Source: Dehalococcoidia bacterium (lineage in GTDB: Bacteria; Chloroflexota; Dehalococcoidia; Tepidiformales; Tepidiformaceae). From it: a stretch of DNA of 64,000 nucleotides. A program made the position numbers and the translations under genes. Shown in pieces: positions 1-8,792 of the stretch. A model generated the notes under the pieces. That model was not told the origin of the DNA and made no database searches. It was given only the letters and a program-made list of their open reading frames with translations. The first letter of the stretch is position 1, and each line of letters begins with the position of its first letter. Location: the NCBI GenBank assembly GCA_009841435.1, contig VXLW01000015.1, positions 95,831 to 159,830 on the forward strand, written 5' to 3'.

Positions 1-171
1 GACGACCACGAGGCGGTGTTCGAGCAGTTCAAGGCGATCCGCGCGAAGCACAACCGCGAGCAGAACGACGAGGACTTCCTGGAGGAATTGCGGCGGGACC
101 AGCGGGTCCTGCTGGTGATTACGCCCGACAAACCGATCGACGAATGGACCTCGTGGGGTCCGCCAGCCTAA
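1..171 (+). CDS. C-terminal end of an unidentified protein (partial)
   Basis: An open frame runs from the first base of the window to a TAA at 169-171, giving the last 56 residues of a protein whose start lies outside. The fragment is acidic and helical-looking, ending in DEWTSWGPPA. It sits 13 nt upstream of the next gene, so the two are probably co-transcribed. I do not recognise the family from this fragment. Confidence 0.7.
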   Translation, partial: DDHEAVFEQFKAIRAKHNREQNDEDFLEELRRDQRVLLVITPDKPIDEWTSWGPPA

Positions 172-184
172 GGAGCAACACAAA

Positions 185-640
185 ATGGTTACCCCCCAGG
201 AATTGTGCGAAATCGAGGAGATCAAGGAGGTGCGCTACCTCTACACGCATTACTACGACGGGCAGCGGGTCGAGGAGCTCGCGAACCTGTTCACGGAGGA
301 TGCGGTGTGCGAGTTCGGCGAGGAGTACGGCGGCGACTGGGTCGGCCGGGAGCAGATCTACAACAACTACAGGAACTTCATTGAAGGCGAGGGTGACGAC
401 CCGCACGGGGTTATGCACGCGGTCGTGAACCCGTGGATCCGGCTCGCCGACGAGACGACGGCGCACGGGCGCTGGTACCTGCTCGACCTGCGGACGACGG
501 AGGGCGTGGAGAACCCGCTCATCCTCTTTGGCATCTACGACGAGACGTACAAGAAGACGGATGACGGCTGGAAGATCGCGCGTACGCGCATCGACTTCCT
601 CTGGCCGCGGCGGGAGTACCAGCCCAGCAAGAACCTGTAG
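185..640 (+). CDS. NTF2-like/SnoaL-like fold protein, copy 1
   Basis: A 151-residue protein starting at an ATG with an AAGGAG Shine-Dalgarno overlapping the previous stop. The N-terminal pattern (EEIKEVRYLYTHYYDG, then LFTEDAVCEF) and the WKIARTRIDFLW end are typical of the SnoaL-like branch of the NTF2 superfamily. These small cone-shaped proteins act as isomerases, hydratases or dehalogenase-like enzymes, or only bind ligands. The next gene is a close paralogue 11 nt downstream, followed by an LLM oxidoreductase, which suggests a small catabolic operon. The substrate cannot be told from the sequence. Confidence 0.85.
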   Translation: MVTPQELCEIEEIKEVRYLYTHYYDGQRVEELANLFTEDAVCEFGEEYGGDWVGREQIYNNYRNFIEGEGDDPHGVMHAVVNPWIRLADETTAHGRWYLLDLRTTEGVENPLILFGIYDETYKKTDDGWKIARTRIDFLWPRREYQPSKNL

Positions 641-651
641 GAGCGCGGACG

Positions 652-1101
652 GTGGTCACACCCGAGGAACTCTGCGAGATCGAGGAGATCAAGAACCTCC
701 GCTACCTGTACGCGCACTACTACGACGGGAACCGGACCGACGAGTTGGTCGACCTGTTCACGGAAGACGCGGTGTGCGACTTCGGAGAGAGCTACGGGAA
801 GTGGGTCGGCAAGGAGGAGATTCAGCGTGAGTACGCATCGGCAGCGGCGAGCGGGCGCACCGATTACGGCATCCTCCACAACGTGATGAATCCCTGGATC
901 CGGCTGGTCGACGAGACGACGGCGCGGGGCCGCTGGTACCTGATCAACACTCGCTCGACGGTTGGGGAAGAGAACCCGCTGATGCTGTGCGGCATCTACG
1001 ACGAGACCTACAAGAAGACAGGGGACGGCTGGAAGATCCACCGCACCCGCATCGACTTCCTCTGGCCCCGGCGCGAGTACGTCGGCAGCACGGACCTGTA
1101 G
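652..1101 (+). CDS. NTF2-like/SnoaL-like fold protein, copy 2
   Basis: A 149-residue paralogue of the preceding protein, with a GTG start preceded by GGAGCG. It shares TPEELCEIEEIKNLRYLY, the LFTEDAVC motif, GIYDETYKKT and the FLWPRREY end with copy 1. The middle (roughly residues 55-75) differs in length and composition, so the pair may form a heteromer or have split substrates. It lies in an apparent operon with copy 1 and the LLM oxidoreductase 12 nt downstream. The function is inferred from the fold only. Confidence 0.85.
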   Translation: MVTPEELCEIEEIKNLRYLYAHYYDGNRTDELVDLFTEDAVCDFGESYGKWVGKEEIQREYASAAASGRTDYGILHNVMNPWIRLVDETTARGRWYLINTRSTVGEENPLMLCGIYDETYKKTGDGWKIHRTRIDFLWPRREYVGSTDL

Positions 1102-1113
1102 GGAGGCCCGCTA

Positions 1114-2193
1114 GTGGTGGAGTTCTGGACCACGGGGCTGGGGCTGCCAGCAGTCATTGCGAAGGCCGCCGCCCGGGCGGAGGAGCAGGGGTGGGACGGT
1201 TTCGGCACGCCCTACGCCCCCACCATGGCGCCCGACCCCTACGTCTCCCTCGCCACGGCAGCAGCTGAAACGAGCACGCTGCAGCTGGCCACCTGGGTGG
1301 CCACGCCGGCCTCACACACGCCGGCCGCCGCGGCGGGGTCGGCCAGGACGTTGCAGGCCGTGTCCGGCGGTCGCGCGGTGCTCGGGCTGGGACGGGGCGA
1401 CTCGGCGATGGCCTACCTCGGGATGGCGCCGGCGCCGGTCAAGTTCTTCGAGGCCTACGTGAGCCGGCTGCGCAACTACCTGCAGGACGAGCCCCAACCG
1501 TTCGATCTCGATCTCGACGGCGGCGGCCACTTCCCACCCGTCGATCGCCTGGGGCTCGCGCAGACGGCGACGGAGGCGAAATTCGGGTTGTTCATGCAGG
1601 GCACACCCTCCGTGCCGCTCGACCTGGTAGGCACCGGGCCGAGGGTGCTCGGTATCGCCGCACGCCATGCGGACCGGGTGACGACAGCCGTCGGCGCGAA
1701 CCCGGAGCGCGTCGCCTGGGCGCTGGGTGTGGTGCGGGCAGCGCGGGAGGCTGCGGGCGTGACGCGTCCGCTGAGTTTGGGCGCGTGGGTACCTGTGGCG
1801 GTCACGGACGACCGGGAGGCGGGACGCCGCATGCTGAGCGGCGTGGCCACCTCAATGGCGCGCTTCACGGCGATGTACGGGAAGGTCGTGGCGCCGGTCT
1901 CGGACGAAGACCGCGACGTGTACGAGCGCATTCACGACGCGTACGAATTGCACGGGCACTTCCGTGAGGGCTCGCCGCAGTCGAAGGTGGTTCCGGGCGA
2001 ATTCATCGACCGGTTCACGATCATCGGACCACCGAAAGACTGCATCGAGCGACTGCGAGCGTTGATCGACCTGGGCATCGAGCGCTTTGTCATCGCAGGG
2101 CCCGCGCAGGGGGCGCTCGCCTCGTCCGCGCCGGAGCTCTCGGAGCGGGCAGTGCGCTTGTTCGAAGAAGAGGTCATGCCCGCGCTGCGCTGA
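1114..2193 (+). CDS. LLM class flavin/F420-dependent oxidoreductase
   Basis: A 359-residue protein of the luciferase-like monooxygenase family (TIM barrel using FMN or coenzyme F420). Visible family marks are AEEQGWDGFGTP near the N terminus, the GGRAVLGLGRGDSA strand-loop around residue 90, and the C-terminal IIGPPKDCIERLRALIDLGIERF typical of the F420-dependent branch. The start is a GTG; the next in-frame codon is also GTG, so the start could shift by one. It is the last gene of the NTF2-like operon and is followed by a strong hairpin. Substrate unknown; a reductase or monooxygenase step on an organic compound is likely. Confidence 0.85.
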   Translation: MVEFWTTGLGLPAVIAKAAARAEEQGWDGFGTPYAPTMAPDPYVSLATAAAETSTLQLATWVATPASHTPAAAAGSARTLQAVSGGRAVLGLGRGDSAMAYLGMAPAPVKFFEAYVSRLRNYLQDEPQPFDLDLDGGGHFPPVDRLGLAQTATEAKFGLFMQGTPSVPLDLVGTGPRVLGIAARHADRVTTAVGANPERVAWALGVVRAAREAAGVTRPLSLGAWVPVAVTDDREAGRRMLSGVATSMARFTAMYGKVVAPVSDEDRDVYERIHDAYELHGHFREGSPQSKVVPGEFIDRFTIIGPPKDCIERLRALIDLGIERFVIAGPAQGALASSAPELSERAVRLFEEEVMPALR

Positions 2194-2234
2194 GCGAGGG
2201 CCGGCAGCCTCAACTCTCAGACTTACGCCACAGG

Positions 2235-2260
2235 AACGGCCCGCCGATCGGCGGGCCGTT
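2235..2260. terminator. Hairpin between convergent genes
   Basis: An 11-bp perfect inverted repeat (2235-2245 with 2250-2260) around a GATC loop lies between the converging LLM oxidoreductase and GNAT genes. There is no long T run on either strand, so termination efficiency is uncertain, but position and stability suggest a shared bidirectional terminator. Confidence 0.65.
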
Positions 2261-2309
2261 GGTTCGCAGGGTGAAGCCGTTGGCAGAACGGACGAAGCCG
2301 TTCCCGCCT

Positions 2310-3098
2310 CTAGCCGGACAGATCGAGAGCCATGATGAGGAGGTCACGCGGGAGGCCGCGGCGGTCCGTGACCCAGCCGTGCAACGTGGCCTCCTCCTTG
2401 AACCCGAGTCGCTCGAAGGCCGCGCGGGCGCCGCCCTGATCGACCGTCATCTGGGCCGTGATCTTGCGCGAGCCGAAGTTCGGAGCGGCATCGATGACAT
2501 CGCGGACGAGGCGCCCACCAAGGCCGCTGCCGCGGAAGTCGCTGTCCACGATCACGCGTACTTCGCCCACATTGCGAGTCCAGCGCATGGGCTCGCCGTG
2601 CAGGGAACCGTAGCCCACGACTCGGCCGCCGGACTCGGCCACCAGGGCGAAGTCGACGCCTTCCTCCACATTCCGGACGAGCCCGTCAACGACTGCGCTG
2701 CTGGAGATGTCCTCGCGCAGGAAGAGCAGGTCGTCATGAGGAAGCGCACGGGCGAACTGGAGGAACGCGCCTCGGTTCGAGCGGGTCAGCCGGTGGAGCT
2801 GCACCTCGCGCCCGTCGGCAAGGTTCCAGGTGACGGGGTAGCGTGCGTGGATGTTGGGGCGCTCCTGCAGGCCGCGACGGATACGGTCCGCCTCGGTGCC
2901 GCGCAGGATCTCCTCCTCCTCCCGGGTAAAGCTCTCACCGCAGGTGTTGCAGCGATAGCTGCTCGCTTTGTCCTCGATGCCCATGTTCTCGGGCGAGTCC
3001 CAGTGCGGGACCAGGAGGACGCATTCACAGGTCTCGGAAGCATCCTCAGCTACCTGGGCGCTGCTCGACTCACTCTCTCCACGTCGAAGGAACCGCAT
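2310..3098 (-). CDS. GNAT acetyltransferase with N-terminal Cys-pair region
   Basis: A 262-residue protein. I chose the ATG at 3098 because GGAGGG precedes it; the open frame extends further upstream but only as high-GC read-through overlapping nhaA. Residues 22-55 carry a CEC pair and a CNTCGESF pair, resembling a zinc ribbon. Residues about 90-262 form a GNAT domain, with the acetyl-CoA loop in VIVDSDFRGSGLGGRLV and the late ARAAFERLGFKEEATLHG helix. GNAT enzymes transfer acetyl from acetyl-CoA to amines. The substrate is unknown. Confidence 0.85.
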   Translation of the reverse strand: MRFLRRGESESSSAQVAEDASETCECVLLVPHWDSPENMGIEDKASSYRCNTCGESFTREEEEILRGTEADRIRRGLQERPNIHARYPVTWNLADGREVQLHRLTRSNRGAFLQFARALPHDDLLFLREDISSSAVVDGLVRNVEEGVDFALVAESGGRVVGYGSLHGEPMRWTRNVGEVRVIVDSDFRGSGLGGRLVRDVIDAAPNFGSRKITAQMTVDQGGARAAFERLGFKEEATLHGWVTDRRGLPRDLLIMALDLSG

Positions 3099-3208
3099 GT
3101 CCACCCTCCAGATTTTCGAATACGCGACCAGCCTACTCCTTTTTCGAGAGGGGCAAGCAGCCCCGGGACGGGCTTTCGTATGCGCGCTCGCTTCAGTACG
3201 AGATGCGC

Positions 3209-4624
3209 CTAGGGTGCGGCAACGGTATCCGGAGCATCCACCGTCGCAGCGGGAGCTCGGGCCTGCTCGACCTTCGGAAGCAGGCGGAACCCGAGGAACG
3301 CGAGGGGGCCGGCGATGGCGAAGGCGGCAATGATGCCGATCTTGCTGAAGCGGAGGAGGTCGGGGTCGGCGTAGGCCAGGTCGCCCACGAAGAGGGCAAC
3401 GGTGAAACCGATGCCGGCGACGAGGCCGATCGCCCACACTCCCCGCCACGTCACCCCTGCGGGACGCTGGGCGCCCAGGACGACCGCAATCCAGGTGGCC
3501 GCCACGAGGCCCACGGGCTTCCCCACCACGAGGCCGACGATGACGCCCCAGGTGACAGTGCTCGCGAAGGCATCAGCGAGACCGGACGGGTCCAGGTGGA
3601 CACCGGCATTGGCGAGCGCGAAGGCGGGCACAACCAAGTAGGCGACCCACGGATGCAGGTGGTGCTCGAGGCGGTCGACGTGGGGCACGGCGTTGCTGCT
3701 CAGGTCGCTGAGGCTGAGGAGGGAGTCGACTACCTGGTCGTGACCAAGGGGCGTCTCCGGGTCCTCGTCCCCGGCACGGAAGCGTTCGAGGAGCTGTCGG
3801 GCGGTGCGCACGAAGCCGTCGAGGGGCATGGGCGGCCGCCAGGGCGTGAGGAACCCGAGCACAGCGCCCAGGGTCGTGGGATGCACGCCGGAGTCGTGGA
3901 TGGCCGCCCATGCGACGACCCCCATGCCGGCGAAGATGAACATCTGGCGGAGGCCGAGGCGGTACACGAGGAGCATGAGCGCGACCAGCCCGGCCGTAAG
4001 CAGGAGCTGGTCGACCTGGACATCGCCGGAATAGAAGAAGGCGACGACGACGACGGTCCCGATGTCATCGACGATGACGAAGGTGAGGAGCATCGCGCGC
4101 AGGCCTATCGGCACGCGTCTGGCGAAGAGGGTGGCGATGCCGAGGGCGAAGGCGACGTCGGTGGCCATGGGGATGGCCCAACCCTCACGGGCTTCGGCCG
4201 AGGCGCCCTGGGTGACGAGCAGGAAGATTCCGAGCGGCAGCAGCATCCCGCCGATGGCCCCGACAACGGGAGCCGCCATCACCCGCGGGTCGGACAGCTC
4301 GCCGATCGTAATCTCGCGCTTGACCTCGAGGCCGATGAGGAAGAAGAAGAGGACCATTCCCACTTCGTTCACCCAGAAGTGGAGGCTCCCTTCGACAGCC
4401 CAGAAGGCAAGGTCGACCCCAAGCTGGACCGCCAGCAGCTCCTCGTACGACTCGCGCCAGGGCGAGTTCGCCCAGACCAGCGCCACGATGGCGGCGACCA
4501 TGAGGAGCACGGCGCCCGCGCTCTCCGTCTGGACGAACTCCTGCACGGGGCGAACGAAGTTCGTGAGTGGCCGCCGGGGGAGGCGCTCGCGTGGATCGAA
4601 CCTGCGGATGACGCCTCCGAGCAT
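3209..4624 (-). CDS. nhaA: Na+/H+ antiporter NhaA
   Basis: A 471-residue, 12-helix inner-membrane antiporter exchanging Na+ (or Li+) for H+ for pH and sodium homeostasis. Diagnostic segments are FFFLIGLEVKREI, the unwound-helix motif ATDVAFALGI near residue 150, and the paired aspartates of VIVDDIGTVVVV near residue 185 (equivalent to the E. coli D163/D164 ion site). The late GKPVG and GIGFTVALFV segments are also present. It is longer than the E. coli protein (388 residues), with a hydrophilic loop at about residues 275-310 and a Pro/Ala-rich tail. A TACCCT box 6 nt before the ATG suggests a leaderless mRNA. Confidence 0.95.
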   Translation of the reverse strand: MLGGVIRRFDPRERLPRRPLTNFVRPVQEFVQTESAGAVLLMVAAIVALVWANSPWRESYEELLAVQLGVDLAFWAVEGSLHFWVNEVGMVLFFFLIGLEVKREITIGELSDPRVMAAPVVGAIGGMLLPLGIFLLVTQGASAEAREGWAIPMATDVAFALGIATLFARRVPIGLRAMLLTFVIVDDIGTVVVVAFFYSGDVQVDQLLLTAGLVALMLLVYRLGLRQMFIFAGMGVVAWAAIHDSGVHPTTLGAVLGFLTPWRPPMPLDGFVRTARQLLERFRAGDEDPETPLGHDQVVDSLLSLSDLSSNAVPHVDRLEHHLHPWVAYLVVPAFALANAGVHLDPSGLADAFASTVTWGVIVGLVVGKPVGLVAATWIAVVLGAQRPAGVTWRGVWAIGLVAGIGFTVALFVGDLAYADPDLLRFSKIGIIAAFAIAGPLAFLGFRLLPKVEQARAPAATVDAPDTVAAP

Positions 4625-4630
4625 GCATCT

Positions 4631-4636
4631 AGGGTA
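4631..4636 (-). promoter_or_regulatory. -10 box of nhaA, leaderless type
   Basis: TACCCT on the minus strand ends 6 nt before the nhaA ATG at 4624, placing the transcription start at or next to the start codon. No Shine-Dalgarno is visible. Seven other genes here share this layout. Confidence 0.5.
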
Positions 4637-4688
4637 GATGGCGTCGAACCGAAGCGTGCGATGTCCCGGGCATTATCCCTCCGGCGTA

Positions 4689-4717
4689 TTGACCCGCCTG
4701 TGGCCGATCGCTAGCGT
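4689..4717 (+). promoter_or_regulatory. Sigma-70-like promoter of the LLM/ABC operon
   Basis: TTGACC (4689-4694) and TAGCGT (4712-4717) are separated by exactly 17 nt, about 80 nt upstream of the LLM oxidoreductase at 4801. It is one of the best -35/-10 pairs in the window. Confidence 0.65.
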
Positions 4718-4800
4718 GGGCGCCGAGCCTCACGCGCCATGCCGTCGCTTCCGGGCTCCGCCGGACGGACACGCAGCGGGCCGCGGCTGGGAGGTACCCG

Positions 4801-6066
4801 ATGAAGATTTCGATGTTCCACCTGATGCCCCACCGGGAGCTGCCGGACGACTTCGAGGAGCGCTACCACTCGGTCTGGGTCGACCCGCCGTTCCACGAGC
4901 TGGCAACCCCCGAGCGGGTCGGCGACTACTACAACTGGACGCTCGACGAGCTGATGCACGCGGCCGACCTCGGCTTCGACGGCATCTGCGTGAACGAGCA
5001 CCACCAGAACGCCTACGGCTTCATGCCCGGCCCGAACGTGATGGGCGGAGCGCTGGCGCGCGCCACGCGAGGCCAGGACGTGGCGCTGGTGCAGATGGGC
5101 GCGACTCTCCCGACAACGAACCCGCCGATCCGGATCGCGGAGGAGTACGCGATGCTGGACTGCATCTCGGGCGGGCGGTTGGTGGCGGGCATGCCGCTTG
5201 GCACGGCCATGGACGCCAACATGGGCTACGGCATCACGCCCATCGAGCAGCGCGAGCGCTACTACGAGGCGCACGACCTGATTCTGAAGGCGTGGCAGTC
5301 GCGCAAGCCCTTCCCCTACAACGGGAAGTACACGCAGCTGCCAATGGTGAACCTGTGGCCGCGGCCGGTTCAGCAGCCGCATCCGCCCGTCTGGGTTCCC
5401 GGCATGGGCAGCCTGAGCACGTGGGAGTTCGCGGCGGATCAGGGGCATTGCTACTGCTTCCTGAGCTACTTCGGACACGCCCGCGGCAAGGCGGTGATGG
5501 ACAGCTTCTGGGAGTTCATGGACAGCAAGGAGAAGGAGCTGAACCCATACCGGGCAGGCTTCCTCCAGCTGGTGGCCGTCTCGGAGACGGACGCGCAGGC
5601 GGAGAAGGACTACGAGAAGCACATCAAGTACTTCTTCGAGAAGTGCCTGCACATCGCTCCCGAGTTCACGCCGCCGGGCCACCAGGACTACCGCAGCCTC
5701 GAGAACAATCTCCGACGGATGCTCTCGCAGCAGATGTCGGAGCAGCAGCGGCTGAGTGACTGGTCGTTCAAGGATTATGTTGATAACCAGTACGTGATCT
5801 CGGGCGGCCCCGCGTCGGTGCGGGACCAGCTCGAGGAGCTGATCGAGAGCCTGCGCGTTGGGAACCTGATGCTTCTCCTGCAAATCGGCTCGATGCCGCA
5901 CGAGCTGGCGATGAAGAACATCGAGCTGATGGCCACCGAGGTGATTCCCCACATCCGCCACCACTGGACGGACGAGTGGGAGAACAAGTGGTGGCCGGAG
6001 AGCCTGCGCGGTGGGCGGCAGATGAACGCGGAAGCCGGCGTCGCCGCCGTGGCGGGCGGCTCCTGA
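4801..6066 (+). CDS. LLM class flavin-dependent oxidoreductase (large type)
   Basis: A 421-residue luciferase-like monooxygenase; GGGAGGT precedes the ATG. The family core is clear: GFDGICVNEHHQNAYG, the RIAEEYAMLDCISGGRLVAG strand-helix around residues 105-125, and the C-terminal ISGGPASVRDQLEELIE. The EHH motif and length match the long flavin-dependent alkanal or aromatic monooxygenase branch. Its stop overlaps the start of the next hydrolase (TGATG), so the two are translationally coupled. An oxygenase plus hydrolase plus peptide-type permeases suggests uptake and breakdown of an organic substrate. Confidence 0.88.
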   Translation: MKISMFHLMPHRELPDDFEERYHSVWVDPPFHELATPERVGDYYNWTLDELMHAADLGFDGICVNEHHQNAYGFMPGPNVMGGALARATRGQDVALVQMGATLPTTNPPIRIAEEYAMLDCISGGRLVAGMPLGTAMDANMGYGITPIEQRERYYEAHDLILKAWQSRKPFPYNGKYTQLPMVNLWPRPVQQPHPPVWVPGMGSLSTWEFAADQGHCYCFLSYFGHARGKAVMDSFWEFMDSKEKELNPYRAGFLQLVAVSETDAQAEKDYEKHIKYFFEKCLHIAPEFTPPGHQDYRSLENNLRRMLSQQMSEQQRLSDWSFKDYVDNQYVISGGPASVRDQLEELIESLRVGNLMLLLQIGSMPHELAMKNIELMATEVIPHIRHHWTDEWENKWWPESLRGGRQMNAEAGVAAVAGGS

Positions 6067-6863
6067 TGGCAGCCGTCAGCGAGCGCGAGACGACCGTCTG
6101 GCAGGGCAAGGTGCAGTCGCGCGCGCTCGTCGCGGGCGACGGCCCCCCGCTGGTCTTCTTCCACGGGGCCATGGGGCTGACGTGGGACCCGTTCCTGGAC
6201 GCGCTGGCGGAGTCGTTCACGGTGTACGCACCGGAGCATCCCGGGACGACCCCGGGCCTTCCGGACGCGATCAAGCCAATCGACAACCTCTGGGATCTCG
6301 TCCTCTCCTACTACGAGGTGTTCGACGAGCTGGGCCTGGAGAGTCCGGCAGTCGTCGGGCACTCGTTCGGGGGGATGGTGGCGGCGGAGGTCGCGGCGAC
6401 GAACCCGTCGCGCGTCAGCCGGCTGGCGCTCATCGATCCGGTCGGGCTCTGGCGCGACGACGCGCCGGTGAAGAACTGGATGGCGACGGCGCCGGATAAG
6501 CTCGGTCCGTTGCTGTTTGCTGACCCCACGGGGCCGGCGGCGCAGGCGATGGCCACGCCCCCACCGGACCCGGAGACGGGCATCCAGATTGCGCTGCGAA
6601 CGACATGGTCCCTGGCGTGCACGGGCAAGTTCGTGTGGCCCATCCCCGACAAGGGACTGAAGAAGCGGCTGCATCGCATCACCGCGCCGACCCTGATCCT
6701 CTGGGGCGAGCAGGACGGCCTTATCCCGCCGGTCTATGCGAGCGAGTTCGAGAACGCCATCCCCGACGCACGCGTCGAACTGATCGCGGGGGCGGGACAC
6801 CTCCCGCAGATGGAGCAATTCGAACAAACGGCGAACGCCGTGAGGGGATTCCTGAGCGGGTAA
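6066..6863 (+). CDS. Alpha/beta hydrolase
   Basis: A 265-residue alpha/beta-hydrolase. The ATG overlaps the previous stop (TGATG), which fixes the start. Visible features are the oxyanion strand VFFHGAMG, the nucleophile elbow GHSFGGM (Ser about residue 100), the acid in LILWGEQDGLIPP and the catalytic histidine in AGAGHLPQMEQ. These enzymes cleave esters, lactones, C-C bonds (MhpC-like) or epoxides. The lid region gives no substrate clue. It is co-transcribed with the LLM oxidoreductase and the downstream permeases. Confidence 0.85.
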   Translation: MAAVSERETTVWQGKVQSRALVAGDGPPLVFFHGAMGLTWDPFLDALAESFTVYAPEHPGTTPGLPDAIKPIDNLWDLVLSYYEVFDELGLESPAVVGHSFGGMVAAEVAATNPSRVSRLALIDPVGLWRDDAPVKNWMATAPDKLGPLLFADPTGPAAQAMATPPPDPETGIQIALRTTWSLACTGKFVWPIPDKGLKKRLHRITAPTLILWGEQDGLIPPVYASEFENAIPDARVELIAGAGHLPQMEQFEQTANAVRGFLSG

Positions 6864-6869
6864 CGATAC

Positions 6870-7814
6870 ATGGGGACGTACATCCTGCGGCGACTGCTTC
6901 TCGTGCCGGTGACGCTGTTCATCCTCTCTTTCGGCACGGCCATGGTCATTCGGCTCACCCCCGGCGACGTCGTCGACTATCGCCTCCAGAACAGCTACAC
7001 GCCTGAGCGCGCCGACGCCCTGCGGGAGCAGTTGGGACTGAACAAAGGACCATTCGAAGCGTATTTCAGCTGGATGTCCAACGCCTTCCAGGGGGACTTT
7101 GGTAGTTCGTTCGTGAGCAGCAAACCGGTCGTCGACGAGGTCAAGCGGCGCTTTCCCGTGACCATTGAACTGGTCGTCCTCACAGTCCTCGTGCAGGCGT
7201 TTGTCGCGATTCCCCTGGGAGCGATCGCGGCCGTGAGACAGAACGGCCTGAGCGACCACTCCATCCGCATCATGAGTGTCCTCGTGCTCGCGGTACCGAG
7301 CTTTGTCGTTGCCGTATTCGCGCTGAAGTTTCCCCCCATCTGGTGGGGCTGGTTGCCCCCGCTAGGCTACGTGCCCTTCCAGGAAGACCCGCTGCGGAAC
7401 ATGCAGGTCTACTCGATCCCCGTCATCGTGGGAGCGCTGGGGTTGATGGCGACCCTTATCCGGCTCACCCGCACGGAGATGCTGGAGGTCCTTCGGCAGG
7501 ACTACGTACGCACAGCCCGGTCGAAGGGTCTCCAGCAGGTGACCGTGGTCCGGCGGCACGCGCTCAGGAACGCGCTCATCCCGGTCATCACCGTCCTCGG
7601 GCTTTCCTTCGGCGGGGCACTGGGGGGGGTGGTCATCATTGAGCAGATCTTCAGCCTGCCCGGGCTGGGCCTGTACGCCCTCAACGCCGTGCAACAGCAG
7701 GACTACCTCGTGGTCCAGACCTTCGTGGTCTTCTCCGGATTCATGTTCGTGATGGTCAACCTCGTCGTAGACCTCGTGTACGCATGGCTCAACCCAAGGA
7801 TTCGGTACTCGTGA
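6870..7814 (+). CDS. ABC transporter permease, DppB/OppB type
   Basis: A 314-residue membrane permease of the peptide/nickel importer class. It opens with the hallmark MGTYILRRLLLVPVTLFILS helix and has six predicted helices. The EAA loop that contacts the ATPase includes DYVRTARSKGLQQ near residue 215. It forms the inner-membrane channel together with the next gene. No ATPase genes are in this window, so the ATPases must be encoded elsewhere or shared with another system. Confidence 0.9.
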   Translation: MGTYILRRLLLVPVTLFILSFGTAMVIRLTPGDVVDYRLQNSYTPERADALREQLGLNKGPFEAYFSWMSNAFQGDFGSSFVSSKPVVDEVKRRFPVTIELVVLTVLVQAFVAIPLGAIAAVRQNGLSDHSIRIMSVLVLAVPSFVVAVFALKFPPIWWGWLPPLGYVPFQEDPLRNMQVYSIPVIVGALGLMATLIRLTRTEMLEVLRQDYVRTARSKGLQQVTVVRRHALRNALIPVITVLGLSFGGALGGVVIIEQIFSLPGLGLYALNAVQQQDYLVVQTFVVFSGFMFVMVNLVVDLVYAWLNPRIRYS

Positions 7815-8710
7815 CGGAATCCGCAGCACTCGCCACCGGTGCGGAAGACCCCGCCGCCCTTGTAGCACGCCCGGGCATCTGGCAACGGCTGGGCAAGACG
7901 GCCCGCTCTCAGCCTGTGGGGGTCTTCGGTCTCTTCCTCACGCTTGTGGTTGTCGTGATTGTCATCTTCGGGCCGTACCTCGCCACACACGAGCCGGATG
8001 CCGAGACGACGAATCTGCTGGCATCGCCATCGGGCGAGCACTGGTTCGGAACGGATCTCAAGGGACGCGACTACTTCTCCCGCACACTGGCGGGCGGACG
8101 AATCACCGTGACGATCGCCGTGGTGTCGCTGGCGCTGGGGACAGCCGCCGGGACGCTCATCGGCATGGTGTCGGCCTACGTGCGGTTCCTTGATCTCCTG
8201 CTCCAGCGGCTCATCGACGCAATCCTGGCGCTCCCCGGGCTCTTCCTCATCCTCCTGTTCATCACCGTGTTCGGGAAAGAAGTCCAGATTCTCATCTATG
8301 TTCTCGCCTTGTCGGTAACGCCACCCCTGGTGCGCATTGCACGAGCGGCCACACTCTCAACACTGACGAACCCGTACGTCGAGGCAGCGGAGGTCGTCGG
8401 CGCTTCCTGGCTTCGCATCCTGCTGCGGCATGTGCTGCCGAACATCGCTCCAACAGTGGGAACGATCTTCGCGGTGGGCGTGGGCAACCTCATGCTCGTG
8501 ACCGGGGCGCTCGGATTCCTGGGCCTAGGCGTGCAGCCTCCCCAGTCCGAGTGGGGCCAGATGATCGCCAATAGCCGCCAGTACGTCGCCAGCGCCTCGC
8601 ATCTGTTCATCTACCCCGCAATCGGCCTCGCCCTTGCAGTGCTGGGCGTGAACCTCCTCGGCGACTCGTTGCGTGACCTTTGGGACCCGCGACTGCGAGG
8701 GACGACCTAG
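7811..8710 (+). CDS. ABC transporter permease, DppC/OppC type
   Basis: A 299-residue partner permease. I prefer the GTG at 7811 (GTGA overlap with the previous stop, AAGGA 10 nt upstream) to the ATG at 7784, which lacks a Shine-Dalgarno. The family segments are visible: LASPSGEHWFGTDLKGRDYF, the N-domain of the OppC family, and the EAA loop EAAEVVGASWLRILLRHVLPN. The end NLLGDSLRDLWDPRLRG is diagnostic for DppC. It acts with the upstream DppB-type subunit and probably with the substrate-binding protein encoded convergently. Confidence 0.9.
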   Translation: MTESAALATGAEDPAALVARPGIWQRLGKTARSQPVGVFGLFLTLVVVVIVIFGPYLATHEPDAETTNLLASPSGEHWFGTDLKGRDYFSRTLAGGRITVTIAVVSLALGTAAGTLIGMVSAYVRFLDLLLQRLIDAILALPGLFLILLFITVFGKEVQILIYVLALSVTPPLVRIARAATLSTLTNPYVEAAEVVGASWLRILLRHVLPNIAPTVGTIFAVGVGNLMLVTGALGFLGLGVQPPQSEWGQMIANSRQYVASASHLFIYPAIGLALAVLGVNLLGDSLRDLWDPRLRGTT

Positions 8711-8735
8711 GGTTCCACCACCCCCTCCAACCAGC

Positions 8736-8768
8736 AAGAGGCCGCCCCGAAGAATGGGGCGGCCTCTT
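8736..8768. terminator. Bidirectional rho-independent terminator
   Basis: A 13-bp perfect stem (8736-8748 with 8756-8768) with a 7-nt loop lies between the DppC-type permease and the convergent substrate-binding protein gene. Short T tracts occur on both sides, so it can serve both strands. Confidence 0.8.
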
Positions 8769-8792
8769 TCAATGTGCGGAGTTGATTGGTAG

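Noticed and set aside
3120..3180. Possible plus-strand terminator hairpin between the GNAT and nhaA genes
   Set aside because: Both flanking genes are on the minus strand, and the hairpin (AGCCC/GGGCT) is short with the T tract on the wrong side.
5775..7259. 494-residue minus-strand frame opposite the hydrolase and DppB genes
   Set aside because: Antisense shadow of genes with unmistakable family motifs.
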